Positions 6,656 through 12,512 of a stretch of DNA of 13,378 bases are shown one piece after another (position 1 is the stretch's first letter; every line of letters begins with the position of its first letter). The DNA is taken from assembly GCA_964472315.1 (NCBI GenBank), contig CAYYJS010000072.1, positions 1-13,378 of the forward strand, written 5' to 3'. A program made the translations under genes and the position numbers. This stretch comes from CAYYJS01 sp964472315 (GTDB lineage Bacteria; Verrucomicrobiota; Kiritimatiellia; UBA8416). The notes beneath the pieces are model-generated. The model saw nothing but the letters and a program-made list of their open reading frames with translations, made no database searches and had not been told where the DNA came from.

Positions 6656-6682
6656 GGTTTTGGCAGTTCTGGCAGTTTTGGC
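6656..6682 (-). repeat. 9-nt-periodic motif, copy D (right end)
   Basis: On the minus strand the units are GCCAAAACT, GCCAGAACT and GCCAAAACC, differing from copy A at only one position. With one flanking base on each side, the A-D pair is an inverted repeat of 29 bp with 28 matches, about 5.2 kb apart. It lies just past the terminator and 55 bp before the right arm-type sites, in non-coding DNA. Confidence 0.8.
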
Positions 6683-6737
6683 ACAAGGGGGAGAGCGGCG
6701 GCGAAACCCGGAAAGGGCTCCCGAAATCGTGCGCCGG

Positions 6738-6758
6738 GTTGCACATAGGTTGCAAACA
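6738..6758 (+). promoter_or_regulatory. Integrase arm-type sites, right end (two GGTTGCA repeats)
   Basis: GGTTGCACATA is followed by GGTTGCAAAC, in the same orientation and with the same 11-bp period as the left-end set at 517-547. It differs from the left set at a single base over 21. It lies 45 bp from the right core, against about 127 bp on the left. The asymmetry is what an attP with unequal P and P' arms would show after excision. Confidence 0.65.
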
Positions 6759-6802
6759 CGATTCTGGCGGGGTCAGTGATGTTCACAAAACCCCGGTTTT
6801 AT

Positions 6803-6851
6803 TGGAGCCAACGGTCGGGATCGAACCGACGACCTGCTCATTACGAATGAG
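6803..6851 (-). repeat. Right att site within tRNA-Thr
   Basis: These 49 bp are identical to 342-390 and run from the tRNA CCA to the start of the anticodon stem. The intact tRNA lies at this end, so recombination reconstituted it. The left copy is the original 3' end pushed away by insertion. Confidence 0.93.
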
Positions 6852-6878
6852 CTGCTCTACCAACTGAGCTACGTTGGC
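6803..6878 (-). tRNA. tRNA-Thr (anticodon CGT)
   Basis: Read on the minus strand the 76 nt fold fully: acceptor GCCAACG/CGTTGGC, D arm GCTC/GAGC, anticodon stem GCTCA/TGAGC with loop TTCGTAA (anticodon CGT, reading ACG), T arm GTCGG/CCGAC with loop TTCGATC, discriminator T and an encoded CCA. The 3' 49 bases double as the right att core, so the element supplied a replacement 3' end and the gene stays functional. It follows holA on the same strand. Confidence 0.97.
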
Positions 6879-6886
6879 CCTTTCGG

Positions 6887-6916
6887 AAAAAATACGGGCC
6901 ATACCTTACCCGCCCG
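6887..6916 (-). terminator. Possible terminator between holA and tRNA-Thr
   Basis: On the minus strand CGGGC (6916-6912) and GCCCG (6899-6895) form a short stem with a 12-nt loop, followed by TA and six T residues. It would end holA transcription 10 bp after its stop. The long loop makes it weak. The tRNA promoter must overlap this same segment if the tRNA is transcribed separately. Confidence 0.45.
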
Positions 6917-6926
6917 GAAGCACATG

Positions 6927-8045
6927 TCAAGCTCCGGACAGCGCGCGCACGAGGAAGCGCTCGAGCGCGACCTCCGGGGCGACACGACTGCTGACCAGGC
7001 TCTCGTGCGTCTCGATCGCCAGCTTCAAACACGCATGCAGCCGCCGCCGCGTGAACCCCCGCGCCTGCGCCGCCAGCAGCCCGGCACGGTAGGGATGGAT
7101 GGATCGCGGGTCGCGCGCCAGATTCTGGGTGAAGCGCGCTTCGATCTCGGGCTCGACCGGACCCCACGCGACGTCGCCCCCCCCACGCCCTCCCCCGCCC
7201 CGCGCCACCAACCAGCCGCGCTCCAGCCCCTCGCGGTAGACCAGCAGGTCGCGGATGCGCGACTCGACGCCGACCAGCAGACCGATCGGCGACTCGCGCT
7301 GAAACAACAGGCGGCGCAGGACATGCAACGCCGTGGCCAGCTCGCGCTTTCCGAACGCATCGGCCAGATCCCACGCGGCCGTCTCCCGCGTGGCGCAACA
7401 GACGGCCGTCACATCTTCTTTCGTCGCACGCTTGCGGTCGCCCAGATAGACGCACAGCTTCTCGAATTCGTTCACCACTTGCCGCGTGTCCGTTCCCGTA
7501 CAACCGAGAAACGCGGTCTGAACATCGCGCGACATCGTCACGCCGCTCTTCTCCACCAGTTGCGACAGACGTTCGCCGGCCTGCTGATCCTGCTGATGGC
7601 TCTTATCCGGCACCATGAACTCATGGATGTCGCCGACGGCTTTGCAGGTCTTGTAGAAGCCCCGGCGCTTGTCGACATCCGGCGCCGAGATCACGAAGGT
7701 GATCCCGCCGGGCAGTCCGGCCTTGATAAGTTCGGTCAAGCGCCCCACCGCCGCCACGGTGCCGTCCGATTGCGCGGCACGCGAATAGCCGAGGAACCGC
7801 GCGTCGCGCAACCAGACCGTGCGCTCGGCCGCGAACAGCCCCATACCGCGGAGCGCGCCGAGGCAGGCGCGGACGCAATCCACGGCGGCGTCAACCGTAT
7901 CGACGGCGCCATCGACGATCTCCAGCCGCATCATCTGTTCGGCCTTCGGCACCAGCGCATCGAGCGTCGTGCGCGTCTGGGCCGTCACCATGTATTCGTC
8001 ATCGCCGTAGATCAGATGAAGGGTCTTCGCCATGCCCCCGAACAT
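6927..8045 (-). CDS. holA: DNA polymerase III subunit delta
   Basis: Delta is the clamp-loader subunit that opens the beta sliding clamp during chromosome replication. Family signatures are the N-terminal LHLIYGDDEYMV, the GTDTRQVVNEFEKLCVYLG segment in the second domain, the WDLADAFGKRE stretch and the C-terminal helical bundle. The length of 372 aa is slightly above the usual 330-350, partly from a glycine-rich insert near residues 283-290 (GGGGRGGG). An in-frame ATG at 8033 (MAKTLHL) is an equally good start, and neither has a convincing ribosome-binding site. It lies upstream of tRNA-Thr on the same strand and downstream of the GH28 gene. A 703-aa open frame on the opposite strand is a shadow. 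Confidence 0.92.
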   Translation of the reverse strand: MFGGMAKTLHLIYGDDEYMVTAQTRTTLDALVPKAEQMMRLEIVDGAVDTVDAAVDCVRACLGALRGMGLFAAERTVWLRDARFLGYSRAAQSDGTVAAVGRLTELIKAGLPGGITFVISAPDVDKRRGFYKTCKAVGDIHEFMVPDKSHQQDQQAGERLSQLVEKSGVTMSRDVQTAFLGCTGTDTRQVVNEFEKLCVYLGDRKRATKEDVTAVCCATRETAAWDLADAFGKRELATALHVLRRLLFQRESPIGLLVGVESRIRDLLVYREGLERGWLVARGGGGRGGGDVAWGPVEPEIEARFTQNLARDPRSIHPYRAGLLAAQARGFTRRRLHACLKLAIETHESLVSSRVAPEVALERFLVRALSGA

Positions 8046-8083
8046 ACCCGCGCCACGCCCTTCCCCTCAAGCTTTCGTTTCGC

Positions 8084-8105
8084 CCCGGACGACGCCCGGA
8101 CGACG
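8084..8105 (+). repeat. 11-bp tandem duplication in holA/GH28 spacer
   Basis: CCCGGACGACG is repeated twice in tandem in the 84-bp spacer between holA and the GH28 gene. It looks like simple slippage in GC-rich non-coding DNA and no function is suggested. Confidence 0.5.
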
Positions 8106-8129
8106 CCCCACGGCCGCACGTGGCCCCCG

Positions 8130-9440
8130 CTATCGGACCACCAGGCCGGTCACGCTCCGCGTACGCAGCGTCTCGCCCCAGTACGGCTGGCGATGCGCGC
8201 CCCAAGCGACATCGACGCCGCCCAGTCGCACGCCGGCGGCATGCTCGATGAATACGCCGTCGGTCGGCGCCTCCGACAAACCGGTGTGCTCGCCACCCAG
8301 CACCGGACGCCGATCGTGACGCCCGCCTTCCCACTTCGTCCATTTGTCGATCTCGACACGGACGTTGTCCAGCACGAGGTCTTCGATCGGACTGCTTTCG
8401 CAACCCGCCACGAAGATGCCGTTCTCGGAACGGCACAGGATGTCGCTGAAGCGCACGTGACGCACGCGGCCGACCCGCGTGGCTTCGTTGCGCGGCAGCG
8501 CCGTCACGTAAATCGGCTCCGCTCGCCCCCACCAGTGGGGGCTGAACAGCCGCGTTTCGACCGTGCAGTTGGCGAAGAGGACGTTCTCGACGTCGCCGCC
8601 GTCGCGCAACTGGATCGCCAGCCCGCGGCTGCTCGATCGGACGACGCAGTTCTGGAAGCAGATGTTCGAGATGGCGGCGTGGCTTTCGGTGCCGATCTTA
8701 AGCGCGGCACTCGTCGAGATGCAGGTGCAATTGGCGACCGTGATATCGTGCGAGCCGCGGTAACCGAGGGCGGCGCCGTCGCGCGTGGCCTTGATGACGA
8801 TGCAGTCATCGCCGGCCCGGATGTGACAGTCGCTGATCCGGACATTCGTGCAATGGTCGGGATCGATGCCGTCGCAGTTGGGAATCGAAAGGTCGTTGAG
8901 GATGCGGATGCCGCTGATGACGACATCGTCGCAGCCGGTCAGGTGCAGACACCAGCTCGCCGAGTTCCTCAGCGTAACATCGCGAATCGTCAGATGCCGG
9001 CAGCCTTGGAGTCCGATCAGACGGGGACGCCATGACTTGGGCTCCCGGATGTAGGGTCCGTCCGTCGAACGAAAGCCGTCCATGAACCGGAGGCCCTGCC
9101 CGTCGATCGCCCCGGCGCCGGTAATGGATACGTACTCGGCGTCGCGCGCTTCGATCAGGAAGGCCGATTCGCCGGCGGCATACTCGCCGGCGACACGGCA
9201 GGGCCGGTAGTCCGCGCGCCGCTCGCTGCCGCGCAGTTCGGACCCCGGCTCGAGATGCAAATCCGTGTTGTCGTACACCGTGAGCGAGCCGCTCACGAAT
9301 ACCTGTCCGGCGGGCACGACCACCGTGCCGCCGCCGGCGTCGCGGCAGGCATCCAGCGCCGCCTGGATGCCGGCCGTCGCCGGCTGGTCGGACTCCGTCA
9401 GCGGCAGGGCGCCGTACTCGCGAATCGCATATCGGCTCAT
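8130..9440 (-). CDS. Glycoside hydrolase family 28-like protein (polygalacturonase-like)
   Basis: A right-handed beta-helix enzyme probably acting on galacturonate- or rhamnogalacturonan-type oligosaccharides. The N-terminus is typical (IREYGALPLTESDQPATAGIQ, then GGGTVVVPAG). The acidic cluster is present: Asn188-Cys-Asp190 in IPNCDGID, and Asp211-Asp212 in AGDDCIVIK. The canonical GHG motif is replaced by STSAALKIG, and the RIK motif by RGLAIQL, so it is not a textbook endo-pectinase. There is no signal peptide, which points to cytoplasmic processing of imported oligomers. GGAGG lies five bases before the ATG. It is 55 bp downstream of a MerR-like regulator on the same strand, which may control it. 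Confidence 0.85.
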   Translation of the reverse strand: MSRYAIREYGALPLTESDQPATAGIQAALDACRDAGGGTVVVPAGQVFVSGSLTVYDNTDLHLEPGSELRGSERRADYRPCRVAGEYAAGESAFLIEARDAEYVSITGAGAIDGQGLRFMDGFRSTDGPYIREPKSWRPRLIGLQGCRHLTIRDVTLRNSASWCLHLTGCDDVVISGIRILNDLSIPNCDGIDPDHCTNVRISDCHIRAGDDCIVIKATRDGAALGYRGSHDITVANCTCISTSAALKIGTESHAAISNICFQNCVVRSSSRGLAIQLRDGGDVENVLFANCTVETRLFSPHWWGRAEPIYVTALPRNEATRVGRVRHVRFSDILCRSENGIFVAGCESSPIEDLVLDNVRVEIDKWTKWEGGRHDRRPVLGGEHTGLSEAPTDGVFIEHAAGVRLGGVDVAWGAHRQPYWGETLRTRSVTGLVVR

Positions 9441-9495
9441 CTATCCTCCATCATTCCGAGAACGCATCGCCTGTCCGGCGTCGCACACAGGGCCC

Positions 9496-10041
9496 TTAGA
9501 AGGCCTTGTCGCACCAGAAGATCGCGTTCGCCAGCACCGGCCGTTCGCCGCGGGCACGCGCCCGCACGCGTTCGACGAATTCGTTGTAGAGCCGCAGGCT
9601 GCGCACGATATCCTCGCCCATCTCGTGGCCGGCGAAGAGTTCGTCATGCCGCGGTCCGAAATCCAGATTCGCCTGGATCGCCGTCGACGACAGGTCGAAG
9701 CCGACATCGAAACCCGTCAGGAACAGGTGCCGCGACGAGCGCATGGGGATGCCGCAGGCATCGACATACCAGGTGGACGAGGCGCTGAGACTGTCGAACC
9801 GCAGCAGTTCGAGGATGCGTTTCTCCTTGGCCAGCAACTCGCGGATATCGTCGAGCGCCACAGCCAGCGTACGCAGCGCGATGACCTTTTCCATGAACCG
9901 GACGTACCCCGCCGTGTATCCCTCGCCCGCGCGGGGCGCATCGACTTCGATCTGTTTCTGCAGCCGGGCCATGTACGGGCCGGATCGCCCGACCGCACGG
10001 CACAACTGCGAGAAGCTGAAGGTTTCGCTGTCGGTCTCCAC
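9496..10041 (-). CDS. MerR-like helix-turn-helix protein, unknown ligand
   Basis: A 181-aa protein whose first ~75 residues look like a degenerate MerR-type winged helix-turn-helix (FSFSQLCRAVGRSGPYMARLQKQIEV, then GYTAGYVRFMEKVIALRTL). A helix (VALDDIRELLAKEKRILELL) follows, in the position of the MerR dimerisation helix, and then a C-terminal domain I do not recognise (for example HLFLTGFDVGFDL and FGPRHDELF). I chose the GTG at 10041 because GGGAG lies upstream; a longer frame would overlap the divergent gene at 10154. It may regulate the adjacent GH28 gene, the divergent phosphoesterase or itself, but nothing fixes the target. Confidence 0.72.
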   Translation of the reverse strand: METDSETFSFSQLCRAVGRSGPYMARLQKQIEVDAPRAGEGYTAGYVRFMEKVIALRTLAVALDDIRELLAKEKRILELLRFDSLSASSTWYVDACGIPMRSSRHLFLTGFDVGFDLSSTAIQANLDFGPRHDELFAGHEMGEDIVRSLRLYNEFVERVRARARGERPVLANAIFWCDKAF

Positions 10042-10069
10042 GCGCTTCCGTCTCCCTTCGGTACGCGGA

Positions 10070-10097
10070 ACATTACCCGATTGCGCTGCCAGCTCAA
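10070..10097 (-). promoter_or_regulatory. Candidate promoter for the MerR-like gene
   Basis: On the minus strand TTGAGC (10097-10092) and TAATGT (10075-10070) are separated by 16 bp, about 30 bp before the GTG start. It lies in the 112-bp divergent intergenic region. On the plus strand TTGACA at 10120-10125 could serve the phosphoesterase, but its expected -10 position is poor. Confidence 0.35.
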
Positions 10098-10153
10098 GCA
10101 AAAGTCCATACCGGGGCGCTTGACACGTACGACACCAAACGCGAAAGTGCCGC

Positions 10154-11623
10154 ATGCGTTACGCCATCGTATCCGACATCCACGGCAACCTGCAGGCGTG
10201 GAACGCCGTGCTGATCGACATCGGCAGCTCGCGCGTCGACCGCGTGGTCTGCCTGGGGGATATGGTCGGATACGGCCCGAAACCGGCCGACGTGCTGGAA
10301 TCGGTCTACACGCACGCCCACCATGTGGTGCTCGGCAACCACGACGCCGCCGTCTGCGGGAAACTCGACGAGAGTCTGTTCATCGATGCCGCCGCGAAGC
10401 TCGTGCGCTGGACCCGCACCCGTACGAACGCGCGGGCCATCGAGTTTCTCCGCGGTCTGCCGCTGACGCTCAGCGGCGGCGACTTCCGCTGCGCACACGG
10501 CGACTTCGCCGCGCCGGCCGCCTTCCACTACGTCGTCGATGCCCCCGATGCCATGCCCTCGTGGCAGGCCGTCCCCGACCGCCTCCTCTTCGTGGGCCAT
10601 TCGCACGACCCGGCCATCTTCGTCATCGGCCAGAGCGGCACCCCCCACCGACTCGCGCCGCAGGACTTCGAACTCGAAGCGGGTAAACGCTTTCTCGTCA
10701 ACGTCGGCTCGGTCGGTCAGCCCCGCGACGGCGACGCGCGCGCGTGCTACTGCATCGTCGATACCGCCGCGCGGTCGATCGTCTGGCGACGCCTGCCCTT
10801 CGACCTGGACGCCTACCGGCGCGATCTGGATGCCGCCGGGATCGACCCGGACGCGAGCCCGTTCCTCTCGTTCGATCCGCGCAAGGAACTCGTGCCCGTC
10901 CGCGAACTGCTCGGGTTCTCGCCGCCCGCCGATACGGCCGACGGCGCCCGCGATGTCGTCGAAGTGGCCGAACTGGAGGTGCTTCAGAAACAGGTGCGCG
11001 GCTGGAAACGCGCCACGATCCTGTCGCTCGCGGGTGCCTTGCTCGCCGCCGCGCTGACCGCCGGCGCCGCGCTCTGGCATGTCAGCCGCCGCGCCGATCT
11101 CATCCCGCCCGGATGGGCGCCCCTCGATCTGCCCGCCAGGGCCTCGGCCACGGAAAACCTGCTGTCGATGCCGGATATCGCCGGGCGTACCCCCGACGCC
11201 CTGTTCGGCTGGCGCATCCGCCTCGACAACAAGCGCCGTCAGCGCGTCGCCTGGAATCCCGCCGACGAAGCGTGGCTCCGGGTCGCCTCCGCCGACGCGG
11301 ACGAAGCCTTCCGCATCGAATCGCCGGATATCCGCGTCGAACCCGGCATGCGGTTCTGCTTCCAGGCGCTCGTCCGCAGGACCGGCGGCGACATGGGTGC
11401 CGTCCAGCTCGATGTGACGCTGTGGAAACGGGGCGTCACCGGCCGCCAACGCGTCGACCATTTCGCCGGCGACCTGCCCGACAGCGCACGACGCGACGGC
11501 TGGTTCCACGCCACCGAAACATTCTCCATCCCCGCCGGCGGCGAAGCCATCCGCGTGGCCATCGCCGGCGCCTTCAAAGGCACGGCCGAAATCCGCGAGA
11601 TCGTCTTGTCACGGCTCGAATAG
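10154..11623 (+). CDS. Membrane-anchored metallophosphoesterase with C-terminal accessory domain
   Basis: Residues 1-250 form a YfcE/MJ0936-type calcineurin-like phosphoesterase. Metal ligands are visible: Asp8 and His10 (DIHGN), Asp36 (GDMVGYG), Asn62-His63 (GNHD), His115 (HGD) and His149/His151 (GHSHD). A short acidic, helical linker is followed by one clear transmembrane helix at about 287-309. Then comes a ~175-aa C-terminal region with beta-sandwich character (IRLDNKRRQRVAWNP; RVAIAGAFKG), reminiscent of carbohydrate-binding or galactose-binding folds. The catalytic domain lacks a signal peptide, so it should be cytoplasmic with the C-terminal domain outside the membrane. The M50 gene starts 14 bp downstream and is probably cotranscribed. 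The substrate is unknown. Confidence 0.87.
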   Translation: MRYAIVSDIHGNLQAWNAVLIDIGSSRVDRVVCLGDMVGYGPKPADVLESVYTHAHHVVLGNHDAAVCGKLDESLFIDAAAKLVRWTRTRTNARAIEFLRGLPLTLSGGDFRCAHGDFAAPAAFHYVVDAPDAMPSWQAVPDRLLFVGHSHDPAIFVIGQSGTPHRLAPQDFELEAGKRFLVNVGSVGQPRDGDARACYCIVDTAARSIVWRRLPFDLDAYRRDLDAAGIDPDASPFLSFDPRKELVPVRELLGFSPPADTADGARDVVEVAELEVLQKQVRGWKRATILSLAGALLAAALTAGAALWHVSRRADLIPPGWAPLDLPARASATENLLSMPDIAGRTPDALFGWRIRLDNKRRQRVAWNPADEAWLRVASADADEAFRIESPDIRVEPGMRFCFQALVRRTGGDMGAVQLDVTLWKRGVTGRQRVDHFAGDLPDSARRDGWFHATETFSIPAGGEAIRVAIAGAFKGTAEIREIVLSRLE

Positions 11624-11637
11624 AAAGCCCACACGCC

Positions 11638-12504
11638 ATGAGTCACGGTTCCTACAAAATCGCCACCGTCTGGGGCATCCCCATCAAGGTGCACATCTCG
11701 CTGCTCCTGTTGCTGCTCTATGTCATCCACCGCACCGGCGGGCTGGGATCGGGCTACGTCCTGGATGTCATCATTCTCGAGTGCCTCGTGTTCGCCAGCA
11801 TCGCGCTGCACGAGCTTGGCCATTCCTTCGTGGCCATCCGCAAGGGCTGCAAAGTGCGCGAAATCACGCTCATGTTCATGGGCGGCGCGGCCCAGATGGA
11901 ACAGATACCCTCGCGGCCCCGCGACGAACTGACGATGGCCCTGGCCGGCCCGGCCGTCAGTCTGACGCTCGGTCTGCTGGGCTTTTTCGGCGGCCGATCC
12001 GTCGGCGCGCAGGCCCCGCATCTCGGCGGCATCCTGATGATGGCCGGCATCGTCAACCTGATTCTGGGCGTCTTCAATCTCCTGCCCGCGTTCCCGATGG
12101 ATGGCGGCCGCGTGCTGCGGGCCGCGTTGACACCCCGCAAGGGCCGGCTGCGCGCCACGTTCATCGCGGCGCGCCTCGGCCGCGCCGTCGCGATCGCCTT
12201 CATGTTTATCGGCGTCTTCGGCCTGCGCGGCGTCCCTTTCTTCTCCCCCGGAAACTACGGGCTGATCGCAGTCGGCATCTTCGTGTACATATCGGCCGGA
12301 CGCGAATACCGCTTCGCCCGCACGGAGGAAGCGATGAAGCATGCGTACGGACCGCAGGCCGCCGGCTGGGCCGAGCCACCGCCCCGCACGGACCCGCACG
12401 AGGACGAGGACCGGGTCGTCATCAGCCCCCCGCCCTACGAGCGCGGCCCGAATACCACGGCCGAAATCCGGCCGGAACGCCGGCGCCGGTTCCCGTTCGG
12501 GTAA
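11638..12504 (+). CDS. M50 family (site-2-protease-like) membrane metalloprotease
   Basis: An intramembrane zinc protease of the SpoIVFB/RIP type, 288 aa. The zinc motif HELGH is at 58-62 (His58, Glu59, His62) and the third ligand is in NLLPAFPMDGG at 147-157 (Asp155). Hydrophobic segments lie at about 17-31, 41-57, 99-117, 130-150, 180-196 and 207-220. A cytoplasmic-looking Pro/Arg-rich tail follows from about 228. CBS domains found in some relatives are absent. Such proteases release membrane-bound regulators by cleavage. Pairing with a single-pass phosphoesterase immediately upstream makes that protein a natural candidate substrate or partner (inference). The ribosome-binding site is weak, so translation may depend on the upstream gene. 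Confidence 0.9.
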   Translation: MSHGSYKIATVWGIPIKVHISLLLLLLYVIHRTGGLGSGYVLDVIILECLVFASIALHELGHSFVAIRKGCKVREITLMFMGGAAQMEQIPSRPRDELTMALAGPAVSLTLGLLGFFGGRSVGAQAPHLGGILMMAGIVNLILGVFNLLPAFPMDGGRVLRAALTPRKGRLRATFIAARLGRAVAIAFMFIGVFGLRGVPFFSPGNYGLIAVGIFVYISAGREYRFARTEEAMKHAYGPQAAGWAEPPPRTDPHEDEDRVVISPPPYERGPNTTAEIRPERRRRFPFG

Positions 12505-12512
12505 CCCGACGG

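Larger units (their letters stand above)
6456..6802. other. Right-end non-coding region of the element
   Basis: This 347-bp stretch has no supported gene. It holds a small hairpin GGGTT/AACCC (6488-6502), a strong terminator (6593-6635), repeat copy D (6656-6682), the right arm-type sites (6738-6758) and a weak hairpin AAAACC/GGTTTT (6787-6800) just beyond the tRNA 3' end, which could end tRNA transcription on the minus strand. A 62-aa frame at 6591-6779 runs through the terminator and copy D and is not credible as a gene. Confidence 0.6.
342..6851 (+). mobile_element. Integrated satellite/island-like element in tRNA-Thr
   Basis: The element is bounded by identical 49-bp direct repeats at 342-390 and 6803-6851. 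The right copy is the 3' part of an intact tRNA-Thr gene, the usual footprint of tyrosine-integrase insertion into a tRNA 3' end. Inside are an integrase, a small helix-turn-helix protein, a Toprim primase-like protein, a DUF3987 helicase-like protein and unrecognised genes, all on the plus strand. There are no capsid, tail, lysis, relaxase or mating-pair genes. The layout therefore suggests a replicating satellite or mobilisable island that needs a helper. The integrase lies at the end distal to the intact tRNA. The excised circle should be 6461 bp and contain one 49-bp core. Confidence 0.9.

Noticed and set aside
1453..6682. CRISPR-like array from the 9-nt repeats
   Set aside because: The units are contiguous without spacers, each tract has only three units, and no cas genes are present.
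6591..6779. 62-aa ORF containing VLAVLAVLA
   Set aside because: It starts inside the terminator stem and runs through repeat copy D and the arm sites; no upstream ribosome-binding site supports it.
342..6851. Retron or diversity-generating retroelement
   Set aside because: No reverse transcriptase gene is present in the element, and there is no template/variable repeat pair with adenine-specific changes.
6888..6910. Dedicated tRNA-Thr promoter
   Set aside because: The -10-like TATTTT overlaps the T-run of the putative holA terminator and no fitting -35 is visible, so I do not list it.
6924..9035. 703-aa open frame on the plus strand
   Set aside because: It is antisense to holA and the GH28 gene, both with clear family motifs; it is a GC-rich shadow.
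9265..10686. 473-aa open frame on the plus strand
   Set aside because: It overlaps the GH28 and MerR-like genes antisense and the phosphoesterase out of frame; low-complexity Arg-rich translation.
10094..11509. 471-aa open frame on the minus strand
   Set aside because: It is antisense to the phosphoesterase, whose metal-binding motifs are intact.
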